This document shows positions 9,561 to 17,091 of a stretch of DNA of 64,000 bases, in pieces; position 1 is the first letter of the stretch; the number at the start of each line of letters is the position of its first letter. A program made the translations under genes and the position numbers. The stretch is from Campylobacter estrildidarum (GTDB lineage Bacteria; Campylobacterota; Campylobacteria; Campylobacterales; Campylobacteraceae): positions 62,001 to 126,000 of the forward strand of contig NZ_NXLZ01000003.1 in the NCBI RefSeq assembly GCF_005406205.1. Direction: 5' to 3'. A model generated the notes under the pieces. The model worked only from the letters and a program-made list of their open reading frames with translations. It had not been told where the DNA came from and did not search any database.

Positions 9561-10443
9561 ATAAAATTATAATTCTTCCTTGTAATCTCTTTTGACTAAG
9601 ATTTTAATTTTCTTATAGAACAAATTTTATAAAAATATTATAATTTCAGAATAATTTTATCGGTATGGAAATTTAACCATGAAAGAAAATCAAAGTTATA
9701 AAAACGCTTTGTCGTTTTTAGCTTTAGCAGGTTTTAATGTTCCAAGTATGGTTTTTGCTAATACTTATAAAAATTCTGAAAAAATATTTGTCCAAAACTA
9801 TAGAGCAAAAATATTCTTTAATAATTCAGAGCAATTCGATATCCTTAATGAAATAATTGAAAGAATTTTTTTCCTGAAGAGATGATTTAGAATTAGCTAC
9901 AAAAGATAATCGTTTTTAACCATTTATTAAAGAAAAAACTAATGTTTCTAATACTACTAGGATCACACAGTGGGTAGAATTTTAAAATGGGTATCAATAC
10001 TTTAAAACAAGAAGTAAAAAATTCGTTATAAAAAAATTTTGTAAAAATTTCTGATAAAAACTTAAGTCTTATGTTTTTTCTAATGTATAGTAATAGATCA
10101 AATTATAATCAAATTGGAAAAGAAACTAGAAGCTAAAACTCTTTAAAAAATTCTGTATACAAAAACAAAATAGACCTTATTACAAATTATATGCCTTTTT
10201 AAAGCATCTATAATCAAAAATATCAATCCATATCAAGATAGTAGCATTGCTTTAAATAGGTTTGTGAGTATTATTAAAATCAATGTTATTTAAAAATTGA
10301 AACTTAAAACATAAATAGAAGGTTTAGCAAGTACTAAACAACATTTAAAAAAATTGTTTTTATATCTCAAAAAGGTAAAATTAAAGCTTTAATATTAACA
10401 GAAAAGCAATAAACCTAAACCGCTCACACTTTTTGATATTGGT
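9561..10443. pseudogene. Decayed coding sequence downstream of rplQ, unrecognised
   Basis: About 880 bp with no intact gene. A plus-strand fragment at 9679-9885 encodes 68 aa beginning MKENQSYKNALSFLALAGFN and looks like a signal peptide (cleavage near MVFA). It stops, and coding-like segments continue in shifting frames, ending with TLFDIGKEFLGYKKEPVETP at about 10427-10486, just before rafB. These read like pieces of one or more host-composition exported proteins broken by frameshifts. I do not recognise the family. Nothing resembles hisG or other histidine genes expected at this site. Confidence 0.5.
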
Positions 10444-10498
10444 AAGGAGTTTTTGGGGTATAAAAAAGAACCCGTCGAGACCCCAAAAAAAACTCCTT
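10444..10498. repeat. Interrupted inverted repeat at the end of rafB
   Basis: AAGGAGTTTTTGGGG (10444-10458) pairs with CCCCAAAAAAAACTCCTT (10481-10498), around a 22-base loop; the arms differ by three A/T bases. It begins 12 bases past the rafB stop on the minus strand. There is no T run beyond the stem on either strand, so a normal rho-independent terminator is doubtful. It could be an RNA-stabilising 3' end or an insertion-junction structure. Confidence 0.5.
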
Positions 10499-10510
10499 AT
10501 TTCAAATTCT

Positions 10511-11743
10511 CTATGTTAAAATCCTTTTATGGGAAGTAAGCGTGAAAGCTGATATCACAGTAACAATCAGAGCAATCATCCCTAGCATAAGATACGTATT
10601 CTGAAATCCTATATGATCATACAAATAGCCAGCAAAGGTAGAAAGAGGTATTGCGGCAAGTAGTTTGGAAAGATTAAAACCGACCAAATAAACAGTCGCT
10701 GACAATCGAGTACTAAATATTACCGTAGTATATTTAAACACCCCTACTAATAAAAATGGAACTTCAAGACAGTGAAGCATTTTTAAAATTACAACTTCTG
10801 TAATAGTGGTAGCAAAAGAAGAACCGGTAATGCGGATGGTCATAATTAAGCCTGCAACAAGAAGGGCATTTTTAGCACCAATACGATTAATTATCCATGG
10901 TACAAAAAACATAACAATACCATTACAAAACTCACCCGCGGTGGTAGCAAACCCGAATACCTGTGTTCCTGCCTCATGAGTATCAAAAAATGAACGAAAA
11001 AAGGTGGCAAATTGCTGATCAAATACATCATAGATACATGCTACACCAATCACATATAAAACAAACATCCACATTTGACGCATGCGAAACAAACTAAAGA
11101 CTGTTTTAGCAGAAACCAAGGAAGAGTTGACACCCTGTATATTCAAAACCTTTGCCGTCTGGCCGGTACGGCTCGCCAAATACAATAAAAAAAGCAATAA
11201 TGCACCAAATCCAGATCCTATCCAAAAAACAATGGAAGGATCTATACTAAAAAGTATTCCTGTTATACTCGCAGATATCCCCCAACCATAGCACCCAAAC
11301 ATTCTTACTTTACCGTATTCAAATCCACTACGGCGACTGACCCGCTCTATATAGGCTTCGATAGTTGGAGCACCTGCACTAAATACAATACCGACATAGA
11401 CAGCACCAACCAGTGCACCTATCCAGATATTAAAGAGCAGCAGGGGTGCAAATACATATAAAAAAAAGGGAGCGAAAAATAACAACAACAAGCTGATACT
11501 AAAGATTAGATTTTTTTTCAGTCCCAAGCGATCTGATATAAACCCAAATAATGGCTGTAAAATGATACCAAGCAAAGACATAAATGAAAAGACTATACCT
11601 GTTTCCATTTTACTGAGTCCGATCACATCGGACAACCATATAGGAAAAAACGGAAAATAGATTGCCATGATGAAAAAATAGATAAAGAAAAATGGACCGA
11701 AAATCCAGAAATCTGGATTCTTATATATACTTACAGAATTCAT
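10511..11743 (-). CDS. rafB: Raffinose permease, LacY/RafB family major facilitator
   Basis: Oligosaccharide:H+ symporter of the MFS family, resembling enterobacterial plasmid RafB (about 425 aa). I chose the ATG giving MNSVSIYKNPDFWIFGPFFF because RafB starts MNS...KN.DFWIFG; an in-frame upstream codon at 11761 would add six residues and overlap rafA by 4 bp. About 12 membrane helices are visible. Family motifs: the loop GFISDRLGLKKNLI, GAPTIEAYIERVSRRSGFEYGKVRMFG (the conserved Glu and EYGK/R region of LacY), YDVFDQQFATFFRSFF and SSFATTITEVVILKMLH. The C-terminus is a few residues shorter than RafB. Base composition is richer in G+C than the flanks, indicating transfer. Substrate (raffinose, possibly melibiose) is inferred. 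Confidence 0.88.
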   Translation of the reverse strand: MNSVSIYKNPDFWIFGPFFFIYFFIMAIYFPFFPIWLSDVIGLSKMETGIVFSFMSLLGIILQPLFGFISDRLGLKKNLIFSISLLLLFFAPFFLYVFAPLLLFNIWIGALVGAVYVGIVFSAGAPTIEAYIERVSRRSGFEYGKVRMFGCYGWGISASITGILFSIDPSIVFWIGSGFGALLLFLLYLASRTGQTAKVLNIQGVNSSLVSAKTVFSLFRMRQMWMFVLYVIGVACIYDVFDQQFATFFRSFFDTHEAGTQVFGFATTAGEFCNGIVMFFVPWIINRIGAKNALLVAGLIMTIRITGSSFATTITEVVILKMLHCLEVPFLLVGVFKYTTVIFSTRLSATVYLVGFNLSKLLAAIPLSTFAGYLYDHIGFQNTYLMLGMIALIVTVISAFTLTSHKRILT

Positions 11744-11757
11744 TATTCTTACTCTTC

Positions 11758-13881
11758 TCACACTCTTTCAAGTGCAATTAAAATTGCACTCTCTGGATCC
11801 AGTATAGGAAGTTGAATTCCTCCTTGTGTCAACCATTCACCACTAGCCTCTAAAGACTGGTTCATCCAGAGTGGTAATTTGCGCATAGTATGGCCACCTT
11901 CGCCGACCACCTGAATTTCTGGGTGATCAATAACCTTAATACGATAACGTGCTTCTGCTACCAGTCCAGGAAAACGAAGTATGCCAGGTAAGGTGTAATC
12001 CGGCATTGCAAGCTGACTGATCATAAAAAGTGCCTGAGACTGATCAGGGCTAACTACTCCTTGAACCTGTATCGAAGAATCTGGCATATCCACACGCCAG
12101 AAAACACCTGTATGAATTAGTTTTCTCCATTCTTTATAGAGTAAAGCATAACGACGATAACCCTCAGATTCTATCTCATCTGCGGCCACCGGATCCAGTT
12201 CTAGTCCCATATGACCGAATAATGCAGTCAAACCACGAAAAGCGATACTGTGCTGCCGGAAAGTTGTATGGCAACGACTAGGACCAATATGAGCCCCCAT
12301 CACCTCCGGAGGGAAAAAATAACTCATACCACGCTGTATGGTGCAACGCTCCAGTGCATCATTATTATCAGATGCCCAAAACCGATGTGTGCGTTTCAGA
12401 ACTTCAAAATCAATACGCCCACCACCGGAAGAACAAGACTCAAACTCAACATGTGGAAAGCGTTCGCGAAGGAGATCAAGTAACCTGTAGAACTGACAAG
12501 TCTGTGCATCTGCTGCTGCACGGCCTTCATATCCAGCCTGCACAAGCTCACGATTCATATCCCATTTCACATAATCAATAGGATGTTCTCCCAGTAACCA
12601 TGATAAACGCTCATAAATATAATCAAAGGCCTCTGGAATATTCAGATTAAGAACATACTGATATCTTCCAGTTGGTTGGGAATATCCTGGCATTGACAAT
12701 ATCCAATCCGGATGAAGACGAAATAAATCAGAATCTGGGTTAATCATTTCTGGTTCAACCCATATGCCAAATTCCATACCAAGAGATTTCACATGCTTAA
12801 TAACTGGCATCAGCCCGTTTGGATATTTCTTTTCATCTATATACCAGTCGCCAAGAGCAGCGTGGTCATCATTACGTCCTTTAAACCAACCATCATCAAT
12901 AATGAAACGCTCAACACCCAGTGATGCTGCTCGATCAGCCATCTGCATGATGTAATCAGGATTATGATCGAAAAAAATACCTTCCCAAGTATTAAGATGT
13001 ACAGGGCGGCTTTTATTCTCAGGAAAACGGATAATTTCATCACGTAAAAAACAATGGTATTGCTGACTCATTCCATTAAGACCATCCACAGAGTGGCAGG
13101 CATATAACCAAGGTGTGTACAGGGTTTCATCCTTCTTAATAGCTTTTTCACCAGGCATCCACAAAGCTTCTGCCTGTAGGTAACGCCTACCGTCAGTTTT
13201 TGCCTCACATCTCATACGATGATTTCCACTCCACCCTAGATGTACTGCCCACACCTCTCCTTGTTGCTCTGAGAAGCCAGGTGTGCCGACAATCAACGCC
13301 GGAAAATGCTCATGAGATGTCCGTCCTCTGCGATTTTCCAACACAAAAGCATCATGATCCACACGCACCCTGTGCGGCTGAAACTCACGAGTCCAGCGTC
13401 CATGAAAGGCCATAACTTCTTGTGCACGTTCAACTACCGGTAGAGTGATAGCGAAACGATTTATCCACCAGTCATCATCTTTAAGATTGGTCAGTGCATG
13501 ACGAACTTTTAAAACCCCTGATGAAGTCATAATCAACTCACTGACCATACGTAGGCCGGCTATAGAATCTTCACTAGTAAGTTTCAGGGTATTTTTAGTA
13601 TGTTCAACATCAACCGTATGAAAGATAGGATATGCATCTAGTCCATTTCTATGTCCTTCCAGTCCTGAAGAACTAAAAAGTCCCAAGCCATTTTCAGCCA
13701 TAAGTGTCAGTGGAGTATCAACATCCAAACGACCATTCGCAACCGGTCTTTCCAGACTAGCGCAGTCATCTGGTGAAAAATGTTTCAGCGCAGAGCCCCA
13801 ATAAATAATCTCTGCATGTGGATGGGTTTTAATAATTAAATCAGAATGAGAATTACTCAGTCTGCAGTACTTTGAAATCAT
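11758..13881 (-). CDS. rafA: Alpha-galactosidase, GH36 (RafA type)
   Basis: 707 aa, the length of enterobacterial RafA (about 708). It hydrolyses terminal alpha-1,6-galactose from raffinose or melibiose, probably as a cytoplasmic tetramer; there is no signal peptide. The N-terminal beta-sandwich (1-290) contains GLEGHRNGLDAYP and ENRRGRTSHEHFPAL. The (beta/alpha)8 barrel contains FIIDDGWFKGRNDD, FGIWVEPEMINPDSDLF, the nucleophile motif VKWDMNRE (Asp441), the substrate-binding loop ESCSSGGGRID (C485-x-x-G) and acid/base SDNND (Asp505). The reading frame is undamaged. Codon choice (CTG, CGC, GGC) and composition differ from the neighbours: bases 12421-12480 contain 29 G/C of 60. An AAAGAGGAG site precedes the ATG. 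It forms a two-gene operon with rafB. Confidence 0.93.
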   Translation of the reverse strand: MISKYCRLSNSHSDLIIKTHPHAEIIYWGSALKHFSPDDCASLERPVANGRLDVDTPLTLMAENGLGLFSSSGLEGHRNGLDAYPIFHTVDVEHTKNTLKLTSEDSIAGLRMVSELIMTSSGVLKVRHALTNLKDDDWWINRFAITLPVVERAQEVMAFHGRWTREFQPHRVRVDHDAFVLENRRGRTSHEHFPALIVGTPGFSEQQGEVWAVHLGWSGNHRMRCEAKTDGRRYLQAEALWMPGEKAIKKDETLYTPWLYACHSVDGLNGMSQQYHCFLRDEIIRFPENKSRPVHLNTWEGIFFDHNPDYIMQMADRAASLGVERFIIDDGWFKGRNDDHAALGDWYIDEKKYPNGLMPVIKHVKSLGMEFGIWVEPEMINPDSDLFRLHPDWILSMPGYSQPTGRYQYVLNLNIPEAFDYIYERLSWLLGEHPIDYVKWDMNRELVQAGYEGRAAADAQTCQFYRLLDLLRERFPHVEFESCSSGGGRIDFEVLKRTHRFWASDNNDALERCTIQRGMSYFFPPEVMGAHIGPSRCHTTFRQHSIAFRGLTALFGHMGLELDPVAADEIESEGYRRYALLYKEWRKLIHTGVFWRVDMPDSSIQVQGVVSPDQSQALFMISQLAMPDYTLPGILRFPGLVAEARYRIKVIDHPEIQVVGEGGHTMRKLPLWMNQSLEASGEWLTQGGIQLPILDPESAILIALERV

Positions 13882-13905
13882 AAAGATATCTCCTCTTTAA
13901 ATTGT

Positions 13906-13924
13906 ATTATCCGAAACGTTTCAA
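13906..13924 (-). promoter_or_regulatory. raf promoter -10 region and LacI-family operator
   Basis: The palindrome GAAACGTTTC (13913-13922) sits in CCGAAACGTTTCAA, the CG-centred type bound by LacI/GalR-family repressors such as RafR. On the minus strand it directly precedes a -10-like GATAAT (13906-13911). No lacI-family gene is visible in the window, so this operator would have no local repressor. Assignment to RafR specifically is an inference from the raf genes it controls. Confidence 0.75.
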
Positions 13925-13934
13925 ATATTTAAAC

Positions 13935-13950
13935 TGTGCAAAAAATCACA
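13935..13950 (-). promoter_or_regulatory. CRP-like binding site upstream of rafA
   Basis: Minus strand reads TGTGATTTTTTGCACA, matching 9 of the 10 defined bases of the CRP consensus TGTGA-N6-TCACA. Its centre is about 42-44 bases upstream of the start expected from the GATAAT -10, near the class II activation position (-41.5). Campylobacter is not known to have cAMP-CRP control, so this looks like a fossil from a gammaproteobacterial donor. Confidence 0.7.
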
Positions 13951-14386
13951 CTTCTAGTTATTAATACTTTATTATAGAAATATTTAAAATTAGCTAAAAC
14001 TGATTCTAATCTTAAATTAAAAAGGCTAAAATTGAGTATAAATGTTACGATTGGTTACAACTTGGATCATTCTAAACTCGATTTTATACACAGTGTTAGT
14101 TTTAGAATTTTACAAAATGGAGCGAGTCCAATTATTTCAAATCCTGTAAAACCAAATACGCCATCTTGAGGATATGATCTATCTCAGAATCACTTATAAT
14201 TTTACCAAACAAAATAAAAATCTTTACAATTATATGTTTTCAAAAATTAAAAAATATTATGCAAGAAATAGGTGCTTGAAAGCATTTATGCTTCTCCAAA
14301 ATTAACTGATTATGATATTTTAAAAGGTAGATGAAAAATTAAACCCTAGTTTTTTAACTTTGACTACAAATAAGGAAACTAAATTT
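13951..14386. other. Decayed sequence upstream of rafA
   Basis: About 430 bp without an intact gene, AT-rich like the host. One plus-strand stretch (about 13982-14169) reads open through SINVTIGYNLDHSKLDFIHS to a TGA after NPVKPNTPS. Further coding-like pieces follow in other frames (FTKQNKNLYNYMFSKIKKYY). This looks like the remains of an outer-membrane or autotransporter-type gene, but the family is not recognised. It may be the other end of the gene broken at 9561-10443. Confidence 0.4.
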
Positions 14387-14919
14387 TTACTTTTTTCTAG
14401 GAACTAAAATATCAGCTTTTTTCATATAATATTTCAAATCTTTTTTTAGATTTGAAATATCGTCTCTAATCATCTCATCATTAATATAAGATGATAATTT
14501 TTGCTTTTCTAATTCTAAAGAATAGCTTTTAAAAGTTTGTTTTTCCTCCTTACTTAAGCTATTCCATATTTTTCTTTCATTTGCCTCATAAAGCTCTTGA
14601 TTTGAAGATTTAATTGCTCCGCTTTCTCTGCTCTCTGCTCCGCTAAGTCTGCTTTTATCTTCATTTCTCTGGCTTCTTGCTCCATCAAATCTGCTTTCCG
14701 CTGTGCCTCTAGATTGAGTTTTATTTCCTCCAAGACTTTGTCCAATTCTTTCTCTAAATGCAATTGTTTGCAAGTTATCGCTAAGTCCTCCAAAAGCCAA
14801 AGAGGAATTTCTTTCATATCGTCCTCTTTCGCTATGTGTAAGTTCCTCGCTAATCTCTCCAAACTCTCCTCGCTCATCTGCCCTGATATTACTTCTGGCA
14901 CTTGTATTTGCATTGTCAT
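14387..14919 (-). pseudogene. Coiled-coil protein gene, probably frameshifted
   Basis: A perfect AGGAGG ribosome site lies upstream of the ATG at 14919. The first frame gives 121 aa: MTMQIQVPEVISGQMSEESL, then a Glu/Lys/Gln-rich coiled coil (LEKELDKVLEEIKLNLEAQR...AEQRAEKAEQLN), stopping at 14554. From about 14620 the -1 frame is also convincingly coding (SSNQELYEANERKIWNSLSK ... ADILVPRKK, ending 14387). The simplest reading is one protein of about 177 aa split by a single-base change near 14605-14625. There is no slippery heptamer to suggest programmed frameshifting. Function unknown; it may belong with the relaxase element on the other side of dapD. The gene lies 49 bp downstream of dapD on the same strand. 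Confidence 0.55.
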
Positions 14920-14968
14920 TTTGTTTTGCCTCCTGTTTTTGGATTTCTTCTTTTAAAATAATTTTATT

Positions 14969-16132
14969 TTAATGCAAGGCTTCGTTGAGTTTTACTGCTT
15001 TTTTATTTAAAGCAACGATCATTACTCCAGTTGTTGAATCTTGACGGAAATGGAGCCCATTTAAACCTTGAAGTTCTAAACCTTTATATATTTCTTTATC
15101 AAAAGTGAAATTTGGATTAAGCTTTGCAAGTTCTTGTGTATCTTTTAGTAAAAACTTAGTCCCTTCTAAAACGGCAATTCCTGCATCAACGATACAATTA
15201 TCACCTAAAGGAATTCCAGTAACTGAATTTGCACCTAAAAGACACGCTTTGCCTATACTGATCGCATTCCCACTTGTACCACTTAAAACTCCTAAAATAG
15301 AAGCTCCTCCGCCTATATCTGATCCTTCTCCTACCACAACACTTGAGCTTATACGGCCTTCCACCATACAAGCCCCTGTTGTTCCAGCATTGAAATTCAC
15401 ATAAGAAGCACCCGGCATAATAGTTGTTCCAGCCGCTAAAGAAGCACCCATTCTTACTTTAGAGCTTTCTAAAATTCTTGTATTGTCTTCAGGTATAATA
15501 TGTGCTAAAAATCTTGGGAATTTATCTACAAAATCAATCTTTGGATATTGATTAGTCATTTTTAAACGCACTTCATTTTCTCTTAAATACTCAAGTTCTA
15601 TAGGCTTATCGTCACTCCAAGCAACATTGCTTAAAAGTCCAAACGCACCATTTAAATTTATACTTCTTAAAGGCACTTTTTTTGTAGAAAGTAAATAAAG
15701 TTTAAGATAAACACTTTCAACACTCAAAGGTTCTTTATCTTCAAAAAGACATACAAAAGCAAATTCATCGTCTTTAAATTTATCCTTAATAAGTTTTAAT
15801 AAATCAATATTTTTATGTCCTTCTTCTTCTAAAAAAGGTTTAAAGCAAGATAAAGCAAAATCAATATCTTCAAGTTTTAAAACTTGCGAAAATTCACTTT
15901 TGCTAAAATCAACTTCAACACCTCTTTGCATAAAAGCTTCAAGCATTATCGTTGCTGAAGCAAAATTTTGTTCATAATTGACCAAAGCAAAACTTGCTTG
16001 TAAAATTTTATTTTTATTAATTTGTCCTCTATCAAGCCTCGCTATACCAAAGGCTTTAGGAGTTCTATAGCCACTTTTTTGCTCAATTTGTTTGATTAAA
16101 AGTAAAAAATCTTCTTTGGTATTTATCGACAT
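14969..16132 (-). CDS. dapD: Tetrahydrodipicolinate N-succinyltransferase
   Basis: 387 aa enzyme of the succinylase branch of lysine / meso-diaminopimelate synthesis. It is the long epsilonproteobacterial DapD form: a unique N-terminal half and a left-handed beta-helix of hexapeptide repeats (about 225-320: SSKVRMGASLAAGTTIMPGA, VEGRISSSVVVGEGSDIGGG, GNAISIGKACLLGANSVTGI). RBS AAAGGAAATAA. Homologue Cj1605c (from memory), which in C. jejuni lies between hisI and mrp. Both of those junctions have been altered here by insertions. Confidence 0.93.
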   Translation of the reverse strand: MSINTKEDFLLLIKQIEQKSGYRTPKAFGIARLDRGQINKNKILQASFALVNYEQNFASATIMLEAFMQRGVEVDFSKSEFSQVLKLEDIDFALSCFKPFLEEEGHKNIDLLKLIKDKFKDDEFAFVCLFEDKEPLSVESVYLKLYLLSTKKVPLRSINLNGAFGLLSNVAWSDDKPIELEYLRENEVRLKMTNQYPKIDFVDKFPRFLAHIIPEDNTRILESSKVRMGASLAAGTTIMPGASYVNFNAGTTGACMVEGRISSSVVVGEGSDIGGGASILGVLSGTSGNAISIGKACLLGANSVTGIPLGDNCIVDAGIAVLEGTKFLLKDTQELAKLNPNFTFDKEIYKGLELQGLNGLHFRQDSTTGVMIVALNKKAVKLNEALH

Positions 16133-16202
16133 TTATTTCCTTTTTATTATTTATTTTAAAAGATGGATTATATCAAAATAAAACTTGAATTCTTACTTTA
16201 AG

Positions 16203-16291
16203 TTAAAATCCGCAAATTTTTATATAAGTAATAAATACTTTTAAAACCGCTATAAAGAACAATACTAAAAACGATATTAATTTTTTCTCAT
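16203..16291 (-). pseudogene. Possible small hydrophobic peptide gene with broken A-tract
   Basis: Downstream of TTAAGGAAAAAAATA (a good ribosome site) an ATG at 16291 reads MRKN and stops. If the A6 tract (16281-16286) had seven bases, it would read a 29-residue peptide beginning MRKKLISFLVLFFIAVLKVF and ending TYIKICGF, stop at 16203: basic start, one membrane span, basic C-terminus. That architecture resembles type I toxin peptides and small inner-membrane proteins. As it stands the gene is off, either decayed or switched by slippage. No antisense RNA promoter was confirmed. Confidence 0.35.
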
Positions 16292-16350
16292 TATTTTTTT
16301 CCTTAAATAAAAATATTGATTTGCAAATCTTTCAAAATCATAGCATAAGG

Positions 16351-16582
16351 TATTAACCCCCCCCCTTTTTTTTTTTGCGACTTAATTTAAACTTAAAGTA
16401 ATTATTTTTTCATACTTTAAACGATATTTTTATTTTTAAATAAAACTTAATTAAGTTTTATTTAATATAACTTTTTGGAAAAAAATATAATCAATTAAAT
16501 ATCTATTTTTTCATACTTTTAAGTGGATTTTTTTTTCAAAAAAAGCCACTATAAAAAAGTCGCAAAAAAAGGGGGGTTAATA
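16351..16582. repeat. Inverted repeat with homopolymer tracts
   Basis: Left arm TATTAA-C9-T11-GCGACTT (16351-16383) is matched in inverse by AAGTCGC-A7-G6-TTAATA (16557-16582). Unique ends are identical; the C/G tract (9 versus 6) and T/A tract (11 versus 7) differ in length, as expected from slipped-strand mutation. The 173-bp spacer contains two of the TATTTTTTCATACTTT copies. Confidence 0.75.
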
Positions 16583-16652
16583 TTTTTTTATTTTTTTAAA
16601 AAAAAATGGTAAAAAAAATTCTTTTTAATAGCTATTTTTTCATACTTTTAAA
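16402..16652 (+). repeat. Three direct repeats TATTTTTTCATACTTT(T)AA
   Basis: Copies at 16402-16420, 16503-16522 and 16631-16652 share TATTTTTTCATACTTT, spaced 101 and 129 bp. Spacing is irregular, unlike tight replication iterons, but identity over 16 bases three times is beyond what AT-richness alone readily gives. Confidence 0.6.
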
Positions 16653-17091
16653 AGTTTTAATTTTTTTTCATAAAAAAAATCATTCAATGATTTTTAATAA
16701 TTATTTTTTATTCAATTTTTGATTTTTTTTATATTTTTTAAGCAAAAATTTTGATTTTTTTATTCTTTTTAAAATAGAATTTTTGTTTTTATTTTTTATA
16801 AAATAAAGTATCGTAAAAAATACTTTATCTTTCTATATTAAATGTTTCTTTTTTCTTATTATGTGATGCTTTTTCTTAGTCGTCTTAAATCTCATTTCTT
16901 ATCTTAAATATTCTTTTGCATATTTTGTATTATTTTTTCATATTTTTTTTGATGACTTTTTTTCATATTTTTTTTATTTTTTTTATCATTTTATTTTTTT
17001 AAAAAAAAGTAATTTATTTCAAGAACAAAAATTAAAAAAAAGTTTTTTTTAATTTTATTTTTTGCAAAAAAATCTTTTTTAACGTTCAAAG

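Noticed and set aside
9679-9885. 68-residue frame with signal-peptide-like start as a functional gene
   Set aside because: Homology-like reading continues in other frames after the stop and the whole interval is decayed, so I treat it as a remnant.
10444-10498. Rho-independent terminator for rafB
   Set aside because: No T run follows the stem on the minus strand and the loop is long; kept as an unexplained inverted repeat.
12250-13415. Several open frames on the plus strand inside rafA
   Set aside because: They are antisense shadows of a gene with complete GH36 motifs; none has a ribosome site or recognisable product.
14626-14800. Separate gene beginning MAFGGLSDNLQ in the second minus-strand frame
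   Set aside because: No ribosome site; its first half is the out-of-frame shadow of the coiled-coil sequence. Only the part after about 14620 looks coding.
14387-14919. Programmed -1 frameshift joining the two coiled-coil frames
   Set aside because: No XXXYYYZ slippery heptamer or clear downstream structure at the crossover; mutation is simpler.
16357-16376. Poly-C tract as a phase-variable contingency locus
   Set aside because: No gene reads through it on either strand; it is reported only as part of the inverted repeat.
16833-16895. 20-residue basic peptide on the minus strand (MRFKTTKKKHHIIRKKKHLI)
   Set aside because: Ribosome site is weak and the frame is too short in A/T-run DNA to distinguish from chance.
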